DNA of 64,000 nt from Pedobacter sp. Leaf41 (GCF_001422545.1 NZ_LMLE01000007.1:1-64000), one strand, 5' to 3'; numbered from the stretch's first letter, positions 28,770 through 38,502 are shown. Made by a program: numbers and translations. The notes: generated by a model from the sequence alone, not told the origin.

Positions 28770-29687
28770 TTAAGATTTTGCTAATAAATGAGAGAATTTC
28801 AAAATAATAAACTCGGCCGGCCGAACCGCAGCCAAACCGATTTCAATAATTAATCTTCCCTCTAAAATATCTAGGGATGTCACGCCCAAACCTATATTTA
28901 CGAAATAGGCATGTTCTGGTTTCGCCCCTGCAAGTGCACCCTGACGCCATAATTGATTTAAAAAGTTCTCGCAAATGGCTTTTACCCGAATCCAGGTATT
29001 GGCATCATTTGGTTCGAATACTACAAACTCGGTTCCTTTCTTGATTGATTCCTCCACCATAATAAATAATCTCCGAATAGGAACGTATCGCCATTCATTA
29101 TCATTTCCAGCTAAAGTTCTTGCACCCCAGACCAAAGTGCCTTTACCATCAAATTTTCTAATGGCATTTATACTTTTTCCTCCGGTCGGATCGACATTGA
29201 GATAATCTTGTTCCTCATCACTAATTGTAACTAGGTTTATCAACTGTTCTGATGCTTTCATTTGCCGGAGCTTTCCAAACACCTCTGTTGTTATCTATCC
29301 TGGCCATTACTCCAGCCACCATTCCTGATGGATAGAGTGGAACGGTATATGCATTTAATGCAGCCTTAATTTGGTGAAATAAGGTGAAATCTATGCTGTC
29401 AAAACCGCCGGTTAAAGCTGGCCCACTCAAAGTAACAGCGGGTATTTTTTCTTTGGGGTCATAAACCATGGTGATGGTATTGCCTTCATTTCCTTCAGTA
29501 ACTGCGGTTAGGGTAGCAATAGTGCCCTCTACAGCTGCAACTACCAGAGCAGAAAGATCGGGGTTAGCAGCAATAGCTGCCCTAAGTGATTCGGCAGATA
29601 CCTCCCCGCTTCCTAAAGGGATACCATCAATTCCTCCAAACTTAAACGTTGTAAACCAGACTCGAAATAATAATATACTCTTTTTTT
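28770..29687 (-). pseudogene. Tail sheath protein remnant of a contractile injection system
   Basis: Two overlapping minus-strand frames encode the C-terminal part of a contractile tail sheath. Frame one (about 29687-29221) reads through VTLSGPALTGGFD, PLYPSGMVAGVMARIDNNRG and VWKAPANESI, then stops. Frame two continues with TISDEEQDYLNVDP, GKGTLVWGARTLAGNDNEWR and YVPIRRLFIMVEESIKKG to AEFIILKFSH. Restoring one base near 29226 joins them perfectly. No start codon is available and the N-terminal half is missing. The sequence resembles eCIS/phage-like sheath proteins of Bacteroidota. It is dead, but the frameshift is recent enough that both frames are well preserved. Confidence 0.82.
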
Positions 29688-29758
29688 ACTGTTACAAAAA
29701 GATTGTTTAGATACCCACTAATTTGTTTCGAAATGAAATCTAGAGCAGTGTTGATCAT
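29642..29758 (-). pseudogene. N-terminal fragment of a DUF4255/Pvc16-like protein
   Basis: A 38-codon frame starts MINTALDFISKQISGYLNNL and stops soon after VISS-like residues (ISSLVYNV). This is the characteristic start of DUF4255 proteins, the Pvc16-like cap components of contractile injection systems, normally about 200 residues. It runs directly into the truncated sheath remnant in another frame, consistent with an internal deletion that fused two eCIS genes. The assignment rests on N-terminal resemblance only. Confidence 0.55.
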
Positions 29759-29770
29759 AAGCAAATTCAT

Positions 29771-30041
29771 TTAAGATTATACTTCTAATCAAATGATTAC
29801 CATAAACTTATCCGTGAAAATAATGAAATATATTTACAATTATTTAAAATTATGAATCAAAATCTTCGTTTACTTAGAGAATTCCATCAATTATAAATGA
29901 TTAGTCTCATTGGGTGTTTCATTCTTGATCGAATGTTATTGGTTATTTTAAAATTAATAGGGTTTCTCTAGATCTGTAAGTGATAGATTATCGCAAAATA
30001 TTCTTACGCAGCCAATTGATCGTTCGGGCGTTTAACCCCAC
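29771..30041. other. Intergenic region beside the eCIS remnant, no gene seen
   Basis: AT-rich DNA between the DUF4255-like fragment and the GH92 terminator. It contains the second copy of GGTGTTTCATT (29913-29923). Nothing else recognisable. Confidence 0.35.
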
Positions 30042-30071
30042 AAAAAAACCGCTGGCCCTAGCCAGCGGTTT
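30042..30071 (-). terminator. Terminator of the GH92 gene
   Basis: The stem AAACCGCTGGC/GCCAGCGGTTT with loop CCTA is followed on the minus strand by a run of seven T. It lies 28 bases after the GH92 stop. Confidence 0.85.
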
Positions 30072-30098
30072 AAACAACAATAAATATGATTTTGAATT

Positions 30099-32384
30099 TT
30101 ATTTCTTTGGTTTAGCGCTCATATAAAAAGTTAGCTTTCCACCATTGGTAATGTCAGTATGCTTTATTTGATGGTTTGTAATTTCCGTACCATTCAACAT
30201 TACTTTTTGAACGTATACATTTTTATCGCTTTGCTTAATTGCTTCAACGGTAAAGGTTTTTCCGTTTTCTAAATTAATCACAGCATTATTAACTAGCGGA
30301 CTTCCTAACGAATAAACATCTGAACCTGGCGCTACCGGATAAAAACCCATTGCTGAGAACATATACCAGGCGCTCATTTGGCCGCAATCGTCATTTCCAC
30401 CCAAACCATCAGCAGTAGGTTTATATTGCATATTTAAAATGTGTCGAATTTGTGCCTGACCTTTGTAAACCTCGTCCGTCCAATTGTACAGGTAAGCCAC
30501 ATGATGTGCAGGCTCATTTCCATGAACGTAACCGCCAATGATGCCTTCACGTGTAATATCTTCAGTATGAGCGAAAAACTCATCAGGCAGATGCATGCTA
30601 AATAAAGAATCCAAACGAGCTGCAAATTTCTTTTTTCCGCCCATTACTTCCACTAAAGAACTTGGATCATGTGGCACAAAGAAACTGTAATTCCAACTGT
30701 TGCCTTCAATAAAACCTTGCCCTTCTGTGTCTTTAGGGTCAAATGCCTTTTTAAAAGTTCCATCAGCTAAACGTGGACGCATAAAACCCGAGGCAGCATC
30801 GTAGTTGTTTCTCCAATTATTAGAGCGTTTAATAAATTCGTTATAAACGTCCATTCGGTTTAATTTTTTTGCCAATTGTGCAATCGCCCAATCATCATAA
30901 GCATATTCTAAAGTGTTTGAAACTGATACGCCGCTCCTCTCAGCAGGAATATAACCCTTGTCCATGTAGTAACCAATCCCTTCATAATCTCGGTGTTTAG
31001 CAGTTGTTACACAGGCATCTAAAGCTTTGTTTGCATCGCCGTTGTAGGTGCCTTTAATTATTGCATCCGCTAAAACGGAAACACTATGGTAGCCACTCAT
31101 ACACCAGTTATCGTTTGCATAATGCGACCAAATCGGCAGCATTTTTAAACTGCTCTGATCATAATGCGCCATCATAGATTTTACCATATCATTACTTCTA
31201 CTTGGCTGCATAATGTTAAAGAAGGGATGCAAAGCCCGGTAGGTATCCCATAGCGAAAAAGTGGTATAATTAGTAAAACCTTCTGCTTTATGAATGCCCT
31301 GATCCAAACCTTTATATTCTCCATTTACGTCAGTGTAAGTTGTTGGATCAATAAATGAGTGATATAGTGCAGTATAAAAATTAATTTTATTATCGTTCGA
31401 AGTGCTAACTTGAATTTTGTTCAATTCTTTATTCCAGGTAGTTTGTGCCTGCGCTTTTACTTTATCAAAATCCCATCCTGAGATTTCAGCACGCATATTT
31501 TGTAAGGCGTTTTCCTGACTAACCGGAGATAGCGCAAACTTAATTTTGACCTTTTCTCCCTCCTGCGTATCAAAATCAAAATACATTTTTAGCTTTTTAC
31601 CAGCAATTTCAGGGAAGTTTTGATCCTGGTTAAACTTACCCCAGAAACCGCGATAGGCCTGTTTAGCATCGTAACTTTTACGGCCATAGCTTTTAAAAGG
31701 TTTAGAAAAACTCATAGCGAAATAAACGGTACGTGTTCTTGCCCAACCATTAGTTTGGCGGTAACCGGTCACTAAAGTATCGTTAACTACGCGAACATAA
31801 GTCCATACGGTTTTATCCTCATAATTGTAAATTCCAGCCATCAAATCGAGAATGATGTGCGATTGATCTGATTTCGGAAAGGTGTACTGATGCATCCCGA
31901 CTCTATTTGTCGCTGTTAATTCAGCAGTGATATTGTCGTCATCCAACTTTACTTTATAATAACCCGCTTCAGCTTTTTCGTTTGCATGAGAATATGCAGA
32001 GCGATATCCACCTTTTGGATTGTCGGCCGTACCCGGATTTAACTGGAGCTTTCCTTGGGTAGGCATAATTAAAAAATCACCTAGATCTGAGTGACCTGTA
32101 CCGCTAAAATGTGTATGACTGAAGCCTGTTATCGTTTTATCTTCATATTTATAACCTGCACAATATTTATAAACGTCGCCATTATATTTACCATTTACCT
32201 CGTAAGATAGCGTATCTGTTTCCGGACTTAACTGTACTGCACCAAACGGAACCGTAGCTCCAGGATACGTATGTCCCATTTTTGAGGTACCAATAATTGG
32301 TTTAACATATTGAACTAAATTCTGCTGTGCCGAGGCCATAAATGACGACAATAACAAACAAGGCAGGATAACTTTTTTAATCAT
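30099..32384 (-). CDS. Secreted GH92 alpha-mannosidase
   Basis: 761 residues with a signal peptide (1-19, ending SFMASAQ). The N-terminal beta-sandwich (PIIGTSKMGHTYPGATVPFG) and the (alpha/alpha)6 catalytic domain are typical of GH92. Conserved active-site segments GGYVHGNEPAHH (general-acid Glu) and GGNDDCGQMSAWY are intact. GH92 enzymes are calcium-dependent inverting exo-alpha-mannosidases acting on alpha-1,2, -1,3 or -1,4/6 mannosides. Together with GH76 and GH125 it would strip side chains and the backbone of yeast-type mannan or high-mannose glycans. It has its own promoter region and terminator. Confidence 0.95.
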   Translation of the reverse strand: MIKKVILPCLLLSSFMASAQQNLVQYVKPIIGTSKMGHTYPGATVPFGAVQLSPETDTLSYEVNGKYNGDVYKYCAGYKYEDKTITGFSHTHFSGTGHSDLGDFLIMPTQGKLQLNPGTADNPKGGYRSAYSHANEKAEAGYYKVKLDDDNITAELTATNRVGMHQYTFPKSDQSHIILDLMAGIYNYEDKTVWTYVRVVNDTLVTGYRQTNGWARTRTVYFAMSFSKPFKSYGRKSYDAKQAYRGFWGKFNQDQNFPEIAGKKLKMYFDFDTQEGEKVKIKFALSPVSQENALQNMRAEISGWDFDKVKAQAQTTWNKELNKIQVSTSNDNKINFYTALYHSFIDPTTYTDVNGEYKGLDQGIHKAEGFTNYTTFSLWDTYRALHPFFNIMQPSRSNDMVKSMMAHYDQSSLKMLPIWSHYANDNWCMSGYHSVSVLADAIIKGTYNGDANKALDACVTTAKHRDYEGIGYYMDKGYIPAERSGVSVSNTLEYAYDDWAIAQLAKKLNRMDVYNEFIKRSNNWRNNYDAASGFMRPRLADGTFKKAFDPKDTEGQGFIEGNSWNYSFFVPHDPSSLVEVMGGKKKFAARLDSLFSMHLPDEFFAHTEDITREGIIGGYVHGNEPAHHVAYLYNWTDEVYKGQAQIRHILNMQYKPTADGLGGNDDCGQMSAWYMFSAMGFYPVAPGSDVYSLGSPLVNNAVINLENGKTFTVEAIKQSDKNVYVQKVMLNGTEITNHQIKHTDITNGGKLTFYMSAKPKK

Positions 32385-32807
32385 ATTTGTTTAAAATTGA
32401 AACTTTATATTTTGAAGATTCTAAGGTATTAATTAAAAAACTAATCTGCATAAAATCTTAAACTAAATCGTTTAATCAATAGAAAAAATACAATTGACCT
32501 GGATGTCTATTTTCGATTTGGAAAGCATGTTTCTGTGCTTTTAGTTTATTTCAGTCCTGCTCTTTGTTTATCCCGATGAAAAATCGGGAACCGCTGACGA
32601 TCAGGTTTAGACACAAAGTGGCCTGCTAAACATCAGGTTTGCTAACGAGCGTCCAAAACCCTTGTTTAGGGAAAGTAGAATGAGAAATAGCGAATCATAA
32701 GGAAATAGGCATTCAGAAAGGCTTTTTGAGTCAAGATTTGAAAGAATGTACGATCTGCTTTTTACAAGTAACTGACTTGCTTTAGAAAAATTGAGGTAAA
32801 TAAACCT
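32385..32807. other. Divergent region between GH92 and mnmA
   Basis: Contains TTAAAC-N6-GTTTAA at 32458-32475, an inverted repeat 74 bases upstream of the GH92 start that may be a regulator site, and the second copy of the 19-base palindromic repeat. No gene seen. Confidence 0.4.
32571..32589. repeat. Dispersed palindromic repeat, copy 2
   Basis: TCCCGATGAAAAATCGGGA is the exact reverse complement of the repeat at 22001-22019. Confidence 0.6.
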
Positions 32808-32815
32808 TATTTTTG
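32808..32815 (+). promoter_or_regulatory. -7 element of mnmA
   Basis: TATTTTTG matches TAnnTTTG, 17 bases before the mnmA start. No exact -33 TTTG at the usual distance. Confidence 0.4.
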
Positions 32816-32832
32816 CATCCAATTATTTTGAA

Positions 32833-33924
32833 ATGAGTAAACACGGTAGAATTCTGGTAGCCATGAGTGGCGGGGTTGATAGTTCGGTTGCGGCAGTAAT
32901 GTTGCATGAGCAAGGCTATGAAGTAATTGGCTTAACCATGAAAACCTGGGATTATGCCAGCGCAGGCGGAAGTAGCAAAGAAACCGGCTGTTGCTCGTTA
33001 GATAGTATTAACGATGCCCGTACACTTGCGGTAAACTATGGTTTCCCACACTACATTTTAGATATCCGCGATGAATTTGGCGACTATGTAATTGATAACT
33101 TTGTTGATGAATATTTAGCTGGAAGAACTCCAAATCCATGCGTTTTGTGCAATACGCATATTAAATGGGAAGCGTTGTTAAAACGTGCTAATAAACTTGA
33201 TTGCGAATTTATTGCCACCGGTCATTATGCAAACATCCGCCAGCAAGATAGCGGGCGTTATGTTATTTCAAAAGGTAAAGACGAAAATAAAGACCAGTCA
33301 TACGTGCTTTGGGGTGTTTCGCAAGAAAATCTTTCGCGAACTAAATTCCCGTTAGGAAGTTTTGCGAAGTCCGAAATCAGACAAATGGCATTGGATATGG
33401 GCCAGGAAGAATTGGCTAAAAAATCAGAAAGTTATGAGATTTGCTTCGTACCTGATAATGATTACAGAGCTTTTTTGAAACATAAAGTTGAAGATTTGGA
33501 AGACAGAGTTGCCGGCGGAAATTTTATTCTAAGCAATGGAATGGTTGTTGGCCAGCACAAAGGTTATCCCTTCTATACCATTGGGCAACGTAAAGGTTTA
33601 GGTGTGGCATTTGGCGAACCTATGTTTGTAACGCAAATTTTGCCAGAAAGCAATACCGTTGTTTTAGGAAAAGCTGAAGAATTGGAACGTAGAGAAGCAA
33701 TGGTGCGTAACATTAACCTGATCAAATATGCAAGCATTGAAGAACCAATGAACGATGTCATTACCAAAATCCGTTATAAAGATGCCGGAATGTTAAGTAC
33801 CATTGTGCAAGAAAAAGACAGAATGCGTGTAGTTTTTGATCATAATGTATCGGCAATTGCACCAGGACAATCTGCGGTTTTTTATGAAGGAAACGATTTA
33901 CTGGGTGGCGGTTTCTTAGTGTAA
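32833..33924 (+). CDS. mnmA: tRNA-specific 2-thiouridylase
   Basis: 363 residues. The PP-loop SGGVDSS is at 12-18. The catalytic cysteines are Cys103 (NPCVLCN) and Cys204 (YEICFVPD), which act in ATP-dependent sulfur transfer to U34 of tRNA Lys, Glu and Gln. The central tRNA-binding segment with TGHYA and KDQSYVLW and the C-terminal beta-barrel (YTIGQRKGLGVAF) are all present. Length is normal. It is monocistronic, bounded by a TAnnTTTG promoter element and a strong terminator. Confidence 0.97.
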   Translation: MSKHGRILVAMSGGVDSSVAAVMLHEQGYEVIGLTMKTWDYASAGGSSKETGCCSLDSINDARTLAVNYGFPHYILDIRDEFGDYVIDNFVDEYLAGRTPNPCVLCNTHIKWEALLKRANKLDCEFIATGHYANIRQQDSGRYVISKGKDENKDQSYVLWGVSQENLSRTKFPLGSFAKSEIRQMALDMGQEELAKKSESYEICFVPDNDYRAFLKHKVEDLEDRVAGGNFILSNGMVVGQHKGYPFYTIGQRKGLGVAFGEPMFVTQILPESNTVVLGKAEELERREAMVRNINLIKYASIEEPMNDVITKIRYKDAGMLSTIVQEKDRMRVVFDHNVSAIAPGQSAVFYEGNDLLGGGFLV

Positions 33925-33945
33925 TCACCTCCAGAAGACATAATG

Positions 33946-33981
33946 ATCCCGACTAACGAAAGTTTAGTCGGGATTTTTTTT
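33946..33981 (+). terminator. Terminator of mnmA
   Basis: An eleven-base perfect stem ATCCCGACTAA/TTAGTCGGGAT with a seven-base loop, followed by eight T. It lies 22 bases after the stop codon. Confidence 0.9.
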
Positions 33982-34079
33982 GCCCAAACATTCTTGCAGG
34001 TGCTAGCCAAATGCTGAGGTAAGCAAACAAAAAGCGTTTAAACTTATTTATTAAAGGAATTGACCCATTATTAGCAGAT

Positions 34080-35897
34080 ATGAATCACACAAAACGACCT
34101 TTTCAGCCAATTGAAAATTACGGCATCATCGGCAACCTTAAAACCGTTGCTTTAGTATCCTTACAAGGGTCGATTGATTTTATGTGTGCACCAAACTTTG
34201 ATTCTCCTACCGTTTTTGCCACCATGCTCGATTCGAGAAAAGGTGGTTTTTTTGCCGTTGAACCCGATTTAGAAAATTTCACCAGTAAACAACTCTATTT
34301 GCCTGGGACTGCAATTTTACTGACCCGCTATTTTTCTGATGCGGGAATAGCGGAGCTAACCGACTTCATGCCTATCGAAAAAGGGAATGTTGCGCTTAAT
34401 AGTGCTATTGTAAGACAAATAAAAACTGTACGCGGAAGTATAAATTTCAAGGTAAGTTGCGTTCCTCGCTTTGGTTATTCAGAAAGCGACTACGAAACCG
34501 AATGTTTGGAAACAGAAATTAAGTTTATCTGCAAGAAAGAAAATCTGCAAATCAATATGATTTCGGATAAAGCCTTAAGGGTGACCAAGAAAAACGGTTA
34601 TAGTGAATTTACCTTAGAGGAGGGCGAAGTGGCCACAATCGTAATCGAATTTTTAGAAAATGGCGAAGAAGGAAAAGACTTTGGGTTTTATAAAGAGCAA
34701 TCCTATCACCAAACGAAAAACTTTTGGATTGACTGGATTAACAAAACCAGTTATAGCGGAAGATACAGTGAACTGATACGACGATCGGTTATTACATTAA
34801 AACTTCTTACTTCTGTAAAACATGGTTCTGTTGTAGCCGCCCCTACTTTTGGCTTTCCCGAAGCCATTGGAGGAAACCGAAATTGGGATTATCGTTATAC
34901 GTGGATTAGAGATGCGGCCTTTACCATGTATGCCTTTTTAAAATTAGGGTTTAACGATGAGGCAACCGCATTCATCGACTGGATTTTTAGCCTCTGCCAA
35001 CAAATTGATTTGCAGTTGGTTTATCAAATTAATGGAGAAACAAGCATCGAAGAAAAAGAGCTGAAACATTTTGAAGGCTACCGTTCTTCTAAGCCCGTCA
35101 GGATCGGAAATGCGGCAGCAAAACAATTGCAAATTGATATTTACGGAGAATTGATTGACACGATTTACATCTATAATAAATCGTATAAACCAATTACCTA
35201 TGAGTTTTGGACCCTTATAGAAAAACAAATTGCCCAGGTGATCAAAAACTGGAAAAAGGCCGATCATGGAATATGGGAAATCAGAAGTGAAAAAAAAGAG
35301 TTTCTCCATACGCGTTTAATGTGTTGGGTTGCACTCGATAGGGCAATTAAAATAGCTGAACATCGCTCTTTTCCCTATCCTGAAAATGAATGGCATGAAA
35401 TCAGGAGTGATATCTACAACGATATTTATCACAATTTCTGGAGTGAAAAACTGGGTGCGTGGGTGCAATACAAAGGAGCGACACATGTAGATGCAAGCGT
35501 GCTGCTGATGCCTTTGACTCATTTTATTTCTCCTATAGAACCGCGTTGGCTTTCTACTATGAAGGTTATCGACGAAGAATTATTGGTTGATGTTCTGGTT
35601 TATCGCTACAATAATGGCTTAAGAAATATTGATGGTCTTGAAGGGGAAGAAGGCACCTTCAATATGTGTTCTTTTTGGTTCATTGAAGCTTTGGCTAAAA
35701 GTGGAGAAATAGAACGTGCGGTAGAAAACTTCGAAAAGATGATAGGTTATGCCAATCACCTTCATTTGTTCAGTGAAGAGTTAGGAAAGAAAGGCGAACA
35801 CCTGGGCAATTTTCCTCAAGCCTTTACACATTTGGCTTTAATTAGCGCAGCAGTAGAATTGAATAAACAAATAGAAAGAAGAACCAGTAAGCTTTAG
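34080..35897 (+). CDS. GH15 family hydrolase (glucoamylase/trehalase-like)
   Basis: 605 residues, no signal peptide, so cytoplasmic. The N-terminal domain (PIENYGIIGNLKTVALVS, then GSIDFMCAPNFDSPTVFA) and the (alpha/alpha)6 catalytic domain with GGNRNWDYRYTWIRDAAFTM are typical of the bacterial GH15 group that includes glucoamylases, trehalases and uncharacterised glucan hydrolases. A late DGLEGEEGTFNMCSFW segment is conserved in the family. The cytoplasmic location suggests intracellular glucan or trehalose turnover. Its end is two bases from the convergent SDR gene. Confidence 0.88.
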   Translation: MNHTKRPFQPIENYGIIGNLKTVALVSLQGSIDFMCAPNFDSPTVFATMLDSRKGGFFAVEPDLENFTSKQLYLPGTAILLTRYFSDAGIAELTDFMPIEKGNVALNSAIVRQIKTVRGSINFKVSCVPRFGYSESDYETECLETEIKFICKKENLQINMISDKALRVTKKNGYSEFTLEEGEVATIVIEFLENGEEGKDFGFYKEQSYHQTKNFWIDWINKTSYSGRYSELIRRSVITLKLLTSVKHGSVVAAPTFGFPEAIGGNRNWDYRYTWIRDAAFTMYAFLKLGFNDEATAFIDWIFSLCQQIDLQLVYQINGETSIEEKELKHFEGYRSSKPVRIGNAAAKQLQIDIYGELIDTIYIYNKSYKPITYEFWTLIEKQIAQVIKNWKKADHGIWEIRSEKKEFLHTRLMCWVALDRAIKIAEHRSFPYPENEWHEIRSDIYNDIYHNFWSEKLGAWVQYKGATHVDASVLLMPLTHFISPIEPRWLSTMKVIDEELLVDVLVYRYNNGLRNIDGLEGEEGTFNMCSFWFIEALAKSGEIERAVENFEKMIGYANHLHLFSEELGKKGEHLGNFPQAFTHLALISAAVELNKQIERRTSKL

Positions 35898-35898
35898 C

Positions 35899-36672
35899 TT
35901 ACTGTTCTTCGTAGTGATAGGTTAAGCCACCATCCACAAAGTAAGTAGAGCCTGTTACATAACCAGCTTCATCAGAAGCCAAAAAGGCAACTACTGCAGC
36001 AACATCTTCCACTTTACCCATGCGCCGCATCGGAATATTCTCTAACAAACTCTCTAACTGTGCTTTATTATTTAACAAATCTTGATTAATTGGCGTGGTT
36101 ACCGCACCCGGTGCAACATTGTTAATTCGAATATTTAGAGGTGCAAGTTCGGTAGCCAAATTCCTGCATAACATTTTTAATGCGCCCTTACTTGCGCAAT
36201 ACGCTGCAAAGTGCGGAAATACGATCTCTTCGTGAACAGAACTCATATTAATGATGGTACCCGCCCGATTTTCTCTTTTACAATATTTGACAAAGGCCTG
36301 AATGCCAAAAAAAACACCTTTGAAATTCGTATCCATTACAATGTCGTAATCTTCTTCTGTTACCTCCCAGAAATCTGCTTTTTTTTCTAAGCCCGCATTA
36401 TTGATTAGGATGTCCAGCGATCCAAAAACTTTTGTTGCATCATCAATAAGCTTTAAAACTTCGGTAGTCTTACTCACATCAGCAGCTAAAAATTTGGCTT
36501 TTCTGCCCATGGCTTCGATTTCGGCAATCAATTTTTCTCCGCGTTCGTCAAATTTGCGCCCATTTAGTATAATGTCAGCACCTTCTTTGGCCAATCTCAA
36601 TGCGCAAGCCTCTCCTATTCCCTGGCTGCTTCCTGTAATCAGCGCTATTTTATTTTCGTAACGATTCATCAT
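35899..36672 (-). CDS. SDR oxidoreductase (glucose 1-dehydrogenase-like)
   Basis: About 257 residues from the ATG at 36672; the further-upstream TTG is unlikely. Rossmann fold with TGSSQGIG for NAD(P) binding, NNAG, the catalytic Ser in NMSSVHEE and Tyr-x3-Lys in YCASK. The end is GSTYFVDGG, normal for classical SDRs. It closely resembles proteins annotated glucose 1-dehydrogenase, but the family is promiscuous and the substrate is not fixed. It is convergent with the GH15 gene. Confidence 0.87.
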   Translation of the reverse strand: MMNRYENKIALITGSSQGIGEACALRLAKEGADIILNGRKFDERGEKLIAEIEAMGRKAKFLAADVSKTTEVLKLIDDATKVFGSLDILINNAGLEKKADFWEVTEEDYDIVMDTNFKGVFFGIQAFVKYCKRENRAGTIINMSSVHEEIVFPHFAAYCASKGALKMLCRNLATELAPLNIRINNVAPGAVTTPINQDLLNNKAQLESLLENIPMRRMGKVEDVAAVVAFLASDEAGYVTGSTYFVDGGLTYHYEEQ

Positions 36673-36967
36673 CAAATTTTAAATACTAAAGGTCTGTTTG
36701 GCCTATAATGTTTTAAAAGATTTAAAAAACAACTATCGTTTGATTCAGCAAACGGCAGTACATTTTCTAAAATTAGAAGGAGTACCATTTTGAATATAAA
36801 GGATGGTTTTTAGATAGCTTTTGCATATTTTTAGGCGTTGAGAACTGCTGACACTTCAATTGCTATCAATTTAAAACTTAATTCATTGCTATCTAACAAC
36901 ATGTAGTTCCATCACATTAAATCTATCTCCTAAACCGTGCTGAGAACAGGGCGTGAAAAATAAAAAA

Positions 36968-38497
36968 ATGACTCAACAAAATAATTACGATGCAGAATTT
37001 TGCGGAAATCTTGCCATCCATCAAACCAACTCCATACAGGATTTTGGATATCTTTTAGTTCTAGATAGCGAAAATCTTAATATCATTCAAGCCAGTGAAA
37101 ATGTTAACGAAATAATTGGTTGCATCGCCAAAGAATGTATATCTAATCCTTTTCAGCAGTATTTATCTGATGAAGATTTTGAACACTTTAAAGCCGGAGT
37201 GAGCAAAGGTTTGAGAAATCGGTTGCCCTTCCAATTTTCACTAAAAAATGGATCGCTTGCTGAACCGGTAAATATTCTGGCTCATGTTAAAAAAGAATTT
37301 ATCATCCTTGAAATAGAAATGCTAGATGACGAATCTGAGCAAAGTTTTACCAAAGTATTTCAGCAAGTAAGATCGTTTATTTCTACGTTAGAAAGTACCG
37401 AAAGCTTGCAAAATGTTTGTGAGGCGAGTATTAAAGAGATTAGAAGAATTTCTGGTTTTGATGGGATTAGAATGTATCGTTTCGATAAAAACTGGAACGG
37501 AACCGTAATTGCCGAAGAGATAACTGGTGATTTAGAAAGTTATTTAGGACAAACGTTTCCTGCTTCTGACGTTCCGAAACAAGCCAGAGCACTGTATTTA
37601 AAAAATCCGTTTCGTTTAATTCCGAATAGAAATTATCAAACCATTAAACTTTTCCCGGTTATTAATCCTATTACCAATGGGTTCTTAGATCTTTCAGATT
37701 GTAATTTACGTAGTGTGGCCAACGTACATTTGGAATATATGGCCAATATGAATGTAACCGCATCTATGTCTATACGCATTATGGTCGATGGTGCTTTGTG
37801 GGGTTTAATCTCATGCCACCACATTACCAGCAAATACCTCAGTGTAGAAAGCCGATCAGTTTTTGATTGGTTAAGCATGGAAATTTCCTATCGGATTTCG
37901 TCCATTATAAAACATGAGCAGTTAATAGATCATACTAAATTGTTGCATCAACGAAGTATAATTACCGACTTGGTTTATTACGAAAACGACATCGTTAAAG
38001 GAATTTTAACAGACGAAAACCAAAACCTGCTTTCGTTGTTTAATGCTACTGGTGCGGCCTTAAGCTTAGACGGAAAAATTAAAACTTTAGGCACTGTACC
38101 TGATATGGATGATTTGGAGAATCTTGTCCTTTGGCTTGAAGGAAAAGGGGTTAATAAAGTTTTTGCGAATGAAAATTTAGGAGAAATTTACGAGGAGGCG
38201 AAAAACTATGCTGCTGTAGCGAGTGGTTTGCTGGTTATTCCAATTGAAGCGAGCAAAGGAGAGTTTTTGATTTGCTTTAGGCCTGAGGTAATAGAAAATA
38301 TTAAGTGGGGCGGAGATCCTAATCAGGCTATAAAATTCGAAAAAGATGGTATTAATTATCATCCAAGAAATTCATTTAAACAATGGTTACAAACTATTTA
38401 CGGGCAATCTAGCGATTGGCAAGATACTGAGTTGGAAATGGCTGAATCTTTAAGAAACTTCCTTTTTGAATTTAGGGCTAAACAAATTTATAATTAA
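36968..38497 (+). CDS. Stand-alone bacteriophytochrome photosensory module
   Basis: 509 residues from the ATG at 36968; a GTG five codons earlier is possible. PAS (about 1-120), GAF (130-310) and PHY (320-505) domains with no output domain. The biliverdin-binding Cys12 lies six residues before His18, as Cys24 and His30 in Deinococcus BphP. Equivalents of Tyr176, Asp207, Arg222, Arg254, His260, Tyr263 and His290 are Tyr170, Asp201 (FPASDVP), Arg216, Arg248, His254, Tyr257 and His284. The SP pair before the pyrrole-water His is replaced by AN. The PHY tongue motif PRNSF is at 466-470. A photoactive red/far-red sensor is expected. The next gene starts five bases later and is the likely signalling partner. 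No haem oxygenase gene is nearby. Confidence 0.92.
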   Translation: MTQQNNYDAEFCGNLAIHQTNSIQDFGYLLVLDSENLNIIQASENVNEIIGCIAKECISNPFQQYLSDEDFEHFKAGVSKGLRNRLPFQFSLKNGSLAEPVNILAHVKKEFIILEIEMLDDESEQSFTKVFQQVRSFISTLESTESLQNVCEASIKEIRRISGFDGIRMYRFDKNWNGTVIAEEITGDLESYLGQTFPASDVPKQARALYLKNPFRLIPNRNYQTIKLFPVINPITNGFLDLSDCNLRSVANVHLEYMANMNVTASMSIRIMVDGALWGLISCHHITSKYLSVESRSVFDWLSMEISYRISSIIKHEQLIDHTKLLHQRSIITDLVYYENDIVKGILTDENQNLLSLFNATGAALSLDGKIKTLGTVPDMDDLENLVLWLEGKGVNKVFANENLGEIYEEAKNYAAVASGLLVIPIEASKGEFLICFRPEVIENIKWGGDPNQAIKFEKDGINYHPRNSFKQWLQTIYGQSSDWQDTELEMAESLRNFLFEFRAKQIYN

Positions 38498-38502
38498 ACG
38501 GA

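Noticed and set aside
28770..29687. Possible intact prophage around the sheath remnant
   Set aside because: No integrase, capsid, portal or terminase nearby; the flanks are GH76 and GH92, and the DUF4255-like fragment points to eCIS instead.
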